Part shown: positions 60,070-64,000 of the stretch, piece after piece
Position numbering within the stretch: position 1 is the first letter of the stretch
Layout: each line of letters begins with the position of its first letter
Assembly: GCA_043228905.1 (NCBI GenBank)
Contig: JBHGNT010000011.1
Coordinates: forward strand, 10,912,001 to 10,976,000
Direction: 5' to 3'
Length of the DNA: 64,000 nucleotides
Source: Azolla caroliniana
Taxonomy: Eukaryota > Polypodiophyta
Program-made: the position numbers and the translations under genes
The notes under the pieces: generated by a model
What the model saw: the letters and a program-made list of their open reading frames with translations, nothing else
What the model was told of the DNA's origin: nothing
The model's database searches: none

Positions 60070-60636
60070 TTGTTGAGATTTAGCTGTTGCAGGGCAAAAG
60101 TGATCACCACGATTCTCGCTGATTTTGATCATCCTACGGGACACGAAACAGCCGTTGGCGCCAAAAACATTCAAATTTCCCACTCAGAGTTCGACAAACC
60201 CACATCCTTCGACGAAAGATCAAAGTTTGCCAAACCCACAAAGTTCGACGAAAGATCATCTTTTGACGAACCCACATCCTTCGACGAAAGATCAAAGTTT
60301 GACGAACCCACATCTTTCGACGAAAGGTCAAAGTTTGCCAAACCCTCAAAGTTCGATGAACCCACATCTTTCGACAAAAGGTCAAAGTTTGCCAAACCCA
60401 CAAAGTTCGACGAAAGATCCAAGTTCGACAAACCCACATCCTTTGACAAAAGATCAAAGTTCGACGAAAGATCATCTTTCGACGAACCCACAAAACTTGA
60501 CAAGAGAACATGGCCGGATCCTCATGGACGGAGATGTTCAAAACTCGACCCACACACCAGAAGGAGTCCACACAAACCAACCAAACACACGGTGCTGACA
60601 CATCTAACCCGACTCGATACCACAGAGGGTGGTTAA
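60070..60636 (+). CDS. Leader ORF with 18 hexapeptide repeats
   Basis: A 188-residue frame between the primer site and gag. Its core (60190-60513) is exactly 18 units of 18 bp coding F-D/A-E/K-P/R-T/S-K/S (FDERSK, FDEPTS, FAKPTK, FDKRSK). Alternating acidic and basic units make it highly charged and probably disordered. The 18-bp period leaves other frames on both strands open too, so coding is unproven. There is no match I recognise. It could be an extra gag N-terminal region or a non-coding leader repeat. Stop at 60634-60636; the gag frame starts 87 bases on. Confidence 0.45.
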   Translation: MLRFSCCRAKVITTILADFDHPTGHETAVGAKNIQISHSEFDKPTSFDERSKFAKPTKFDERSSFDEPTSFDERSKFDEPTSFDERSKFAKPSKFDEPTSFDKRSKFAKPTKFDERSKFDKPTSFDKRSKFDERSSFDEPTKLDKRTWPDPHGRRCSKLDPHTRRSPHKPTKHTVLTHLTRLDTTEGG

Positions 60637-60722
60637 CCCTGGGGGCGCTACCAAACATGAACCTCCCATCGAGCCCAACAACTAAAGCACCTCTCAACAC
60701 ACCCCCACTATAGGAGAGCCCA

Positions 60723-61103
60723 ATGGCAGACTCGCTCAACGTAGAGCAACACATATGGGATGCCACGCAAGAGTTACGCGTGATAGAACAAGAAATCAAT
60801 ATATGGACGATGCAACTCGCGAAAGGGGGACAACCGGAAATCATCACTCGAGATATTGAAGCCGCTTTGGCAAAAAGGAAAGACAGGTTCGTGCGAGCGC
60901 AACAAAAACTTCACCTCCTAGAAGCATTGTCACATACGCACCGTCGAGGCCGTGAGCCCAGCCCCACACCGCATTCGAGCACAACGGGCGACAACCCAAA
61001 CCAAGCACCCACGCAACGACACCCGACACCGCTACATTGTCGTGCCTTTCGGCACCAGATCGTTTGCATGAGTCGGGTGGGAACCATTGGGGTTTTGGAC
61101 TAG
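60723..61103 (+). pseudogene. Gypsy gag N-terminal part
   Basis: MADSLNVEQHIWDATQELRV, then a heptad-rich helix (ALAKRKDRFVRAQQKLHLLEAL) and a Pro/Ser/Thr linker. Reading breaks off near 61040-61100, where unrelated AT-rich sequence enters, and a gag core resumes at 61814. Probably the N-terminal coiled coil of the same gag. Confidence 0.55.
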
Positions 61104-61813
61104 GAGGAGGAAGAATTTGAGACAAGTTTATAGTGATGGATAGATTATTAGAAAGATATGTAAGTTATGAATCTCGTGAATCCCACGAGTTTAGTGTATT
61201 TAATCAATATTTAGATAGTAAGAGACAATTTTGATCACTAATTCGTGAATCCCATGAATATATTATATTAATTGGTGGTGTTTTAGGAAATATATCCAAT
61301 TTCCCAAATATTTTCACACTCATTACATTGTGCTCCTCATCCTTATATAGTGATGAGAGAGTCTTCACAATCCATGTTTTTTCTCTAACTATAGACTATA
61401 TGCTTTTTCTAACTTTAGTTTTCATGCACACTGCATGTGCATGATTAGCTTTCTATCCCATCTTTTCTTTTAACTCGAGTGTGTATGCATGAGTAACTTT
61501 TTGTACCATGCATATCTAGAATATTTACATGGGATAAAGTTTAGTATATCTTTAAAATTCATAATATGTTAGTATAGTGGTAAGGCTTAACATTATTAAC
61601 ATGGAGGTACAAGGTTCGAGTCTTGCCCTATGCATAATATATATATATATATATATTATATTTTCTTTTATTTACAAATTGGTCTCTTCATCTGGTTCTC
61701 ACTGGGTCCTCTTCGTCCTGCTCTTGCCGATTCTGCTTGATCCGGTTCTTACCGGTTCTCCTTACCGGGTCGGTCCTTATCGGTTCTTCCTTCCGGTTCT
61801 CACCGGGTACTCC
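61104..61813. mobile_element. AT-rich insertion in gag, LTR/SINE-like
   Basis: Separates the two gag parts. Contains GTGAATCCCA(C/T)GA twice (61177, 61246), a tRNA-like A-box TTAGTATAGTGGTAAG (61569-61584) and B-box-like GGTTCGAGTCTTG (61612-61624), a (TA)n run (61638-61660), and several CCGGTTCT.ACCGG words at 61733-61810. Ends and target duplication not resolved. Confidence 0.5.
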
Positions 61814-63428
61814 ATGTCCTATCTGGAAAGACCAAAAAATAAATTTTCACGTAGTGTGCGAATTACACTACGACAACGTATGGACACGATCCCTACACCC
61901 GACCAAACTACCTCAGCACCCCCGAATGCCAAACTCGCAATAACATTACAATCCATCCAAACCCTCGTGGCATTGATGGAAAAAGAGCGAGTGCCCATAG
62001 ACAATGCGAGAAACCCCACAAACGACAGCAGGAAGAGTGCTTCCATTTCTAAACTAGTACCCCGTTTTCTCGGTTTCGGTGACGCCTATGATCGCGTAGA
62101 GAGGTTTAAGCAGATATGTCGAGCTTATGAGCCCCTCACAAGGACCACCAAAGTAGCTGCATTCGGACTTACACTCAATGACCAAGATGGAATTTGGTTT
62201 AGGGCCTTGAATGAGGACATCGTCACAGATTTCGAGTATGTCATCGAAGATTTCCTAATAAACTTCGCTCGTCGAGGGAATAAATGGAACCCGATTGACC
62301 AAAATTTCGCCCTTAAGCAAGAAGAAAACGAGATTGTCAGGGACTACATACGCCGCACGAAAAGCCTTCACCATCGTTGTAGCCTGAGCGACAAGATGTC
62401 AGATGACAAATTGATGAGCCGCTTCATCAATGGGTTGTTTGACCTGACACTCCAAAATTTATTGATTGCCAGGATGTGTCGGTCATTCGCTGAAGCTTGC
62501 AACGGTAGTGATGACTTTCAAAGATTCAATGAGCAGGTTACGGATACCCACTCAAGCGCCTATGAACAACCGTGAGAAGCCCTCGGATCCCACTCCATCC
62601 ACGCCACCGAGACCACCCTGTATAGAAAGACCCCAAGCATACACCCAATGAGAAAATGTAAGGTGTATGGTGTGCCATGGCCATCACACGGGGCATGAGT
62701 GCCCGCTTCTCCACCAACGGCGGCCGCAATACTGCAAGTGGTGCAAAGCCTTCGTGATGCATTCTCAAGAGAACTACTGGCAAGCCCCAAACAAAAGGTA
62801 TAACCCAACACCAATGGTCGAGCACCCACGCTCACCTCCATCGCTTAGCCGCCCACAACTACCAGCATTACTTCCCCAACAACCCCCACTACCGTGTATC
62901 GGTGCTCGCCTCGCTGAACTAGAATACGCCACCGATAACCAAACTCAGGTTGGGGGGGGGGGGGGGGCTGAATATGAAGACTCGTACCAAGAGTACAGAG
63001 TTGAAGAAGAGGTGCTTTCCCACTTCGTGAACTTCGAAGGCGACCAAATACCAATGTACGTCTTGAGAGGAGAACAAAGGGGCCCATCGATGGGATATCG
63101 CAACAATAATGGTCTAAGAATGTCAGAATTGAAATGTTTCAATTGCCAAGGCCCACACATGGTTAGGGAGTGCCCAACCAAACATGAGTACTACAACCGG
63201 ATGGCACAACGACCACGACACCCCCCACTCAAAACGCCCCCACAACCATCGGTACAAAGTCTCACCCAACAGTCACACGACCTTATTGAGTGGTTCCAAA
63301 GAGAAGCATCATGCCCAGTGTGTGGTAAAGGACACTTAGTACCTGATTGCCCAGAAAAAAAGAAACGGATTGGCGCAAATCTGTTATCCATAGTACCATC
63401 AACTGTTGGCGCCAACGTCATCACATGA
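61814..63428 (+). pseudogene. Gypsy gag core and zinc knuckles, frameshifted
   Basis: 61814-62575 holds a Retrotrans_gag-type capsid (PRFLGFGDAYDRVERFKQIC, FALKQEENEIVRDYIRRTK, LMSRFINGLFDL). The frame then shifts (about 62480-62570) into one with a TGA near 62650, after which 62667-63428 carries CMVCHGHHTGHEC, CFNCQGPHMVREC and CPVCGKGHLVPDC knuckles. A run of 16 G lies at 62952-62967 within it. The TGA at 63426-63428 is followed by continued same-frame reading. A Pro-rich linker joins the parts. Confidence 0.82.
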
Positions 63429-64000
63429 GCTCAAAGAGTAGCTCATAACTTAAAGTATCATGACCAAGGCCTCCCTGTGACTATGTGTAAGAGACGAAAA
63501 TCCCAAAAAAATGCGTCCATGCAGACCTCAAAGCAAGAGCAAGAACCGGAGGGAGACGTAGAGACAATACCCGTCAACCCTAACCAAGGGCTGCCAGCAC
63601 ACCTGACAGCATACCCAAACCCAGTGGCTGAAAAACAAAAGGGTGAAGAGTACATCAAACTCATACGGCATGAACAGTTCGAAGGATCACTTAGTCTCCC
63701 GAGCCTAAACTTTGACCAACTCGAAGAATGGGTAAATCCTCCACCCCAACGGGTACACCCTCCCTCGTCGTAAAACCAACCGACACCCCCATCTCCCAAC
63801 CTACCCCAATCAAAGAAGTCAACACGACCCTGCTCCAACAAATATTAAATTTAAAATTACGACTCACATTACACGAAGTACAGAGCTACACCGGCACCTT
63901 CGTGACTGACAACCCCCAACTATGACCTATCCTCGCCAAGGAAATAGAGTTCACACTTGAAGAGCTACTCAAACTCGACATCCAACCATGGCACAATGTC
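63429..64000 (+). pseudogene. Gag-pol continuation, runs off the window
   Basis: The same frame as the preceding knuckles continues to 63773 (AQRVAHNLKYHDQGLPVT, SLNFDQLEEWVN). Another frame carries on to 63925 and past a stop (TLEELLKLDIQPWHNV). No protease motif is reached before the window ends. Confidence 0.6.

Noticed and set aside
60134-60847. 237-residue minus-strand ORF opposite the hexapeptide array
   Set aside because: Open only because the 18-bp unit has no stop in that frame; no conserved motif and wrong strand for the element.
1-64000. CRISPR arrays, rRNA genes, prokaryotic operons, origins
   Set aside because: Looked for evenly spaced short repeats with unique spacers, rRNA core sequences and clustered ORFs; none seen in this plant nuclear sequence.

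Overview
The window is nuclear DNA from a land plant. Four split genes with plant-type exons, organelle transit peptides and GT-AG introns sit in a sea of decayed LTR retrotransposons, LINEs and short repeats. Introns are at most about 3 kb, which fits a flowering plant better than a conifer. I cannot name the species. Nothing prokaryotic (operons, ribosome binding sites, CRISPR) is present.

Layout. 1-19.7 kb is a nested stack of LTR retrotransposons. It holds the 3' end of a Ty1/copia element (1-1784) and LTR, gag and leader fragments (about 1990-3725). A chromodomain Ty3/gypsy element on the minus strand ('element B') spans 3726-19135. B has matching LTRs and a near-perfect 5-bp target duplication. 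Inside B lie a second gypsy element on the plus strand ('element A', about 7.8-14.24 kb), which carries two solo LTRs, and a copia derivative (14860-17809) that lacks reverse transcriptase and is flanked by the target duplication TGCCT. A further solo or orphan LTR is at 19147-19704.

20.3-21.55 kb holds remains of an unclassified transposon, repeated in the opposite orientation at 45.2-47 kb. From 22.06 to 26.46 kb, on the plus strand, is a seven-exon gene for an organelle-type RanBP2 zinc-finger protein (VAR3/OZ-like). 29.0-32.3 kb is a minus-strand copia fossil with a LINE inserted in its integrase. From 38.92 to 33.72 kb (minus) is a nine-exon plastid-type NAD(P)-binding Rossmann protein; its fifth intron looks like a U12-type AT-AC intron. 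From 44.71 to 40.55 kb (minus) is TSR2, the eS26 chaperone in 40S ribosome assembly, with copia reverse-transcriptase debris in its first intron. 48.4-50.4 kb is another minus-strand copia remnant. From 54.51 to 52.24 kb (minus) is mitochondrial ATP synthase subunit g, with a 5'-UTR intron. 55-58.6 kb is mostly unrecognised, with a LINE trace. From about 59.0 kb to the window end is a gypsy element on the plus strand with an LTR, a tRNA-Asp-type primer site, an 18-unit hexapeptide-repeat ORF and gag.

The four host genes do not form a pathway. All are housekeeping genes serving organelles or ribosome biogenesis: plastid or mitochondrial RNA processing, plastid metabolism, 40S maturation and respiration. 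All recognisable retroelements carry frameshifts, stops or missing domains.
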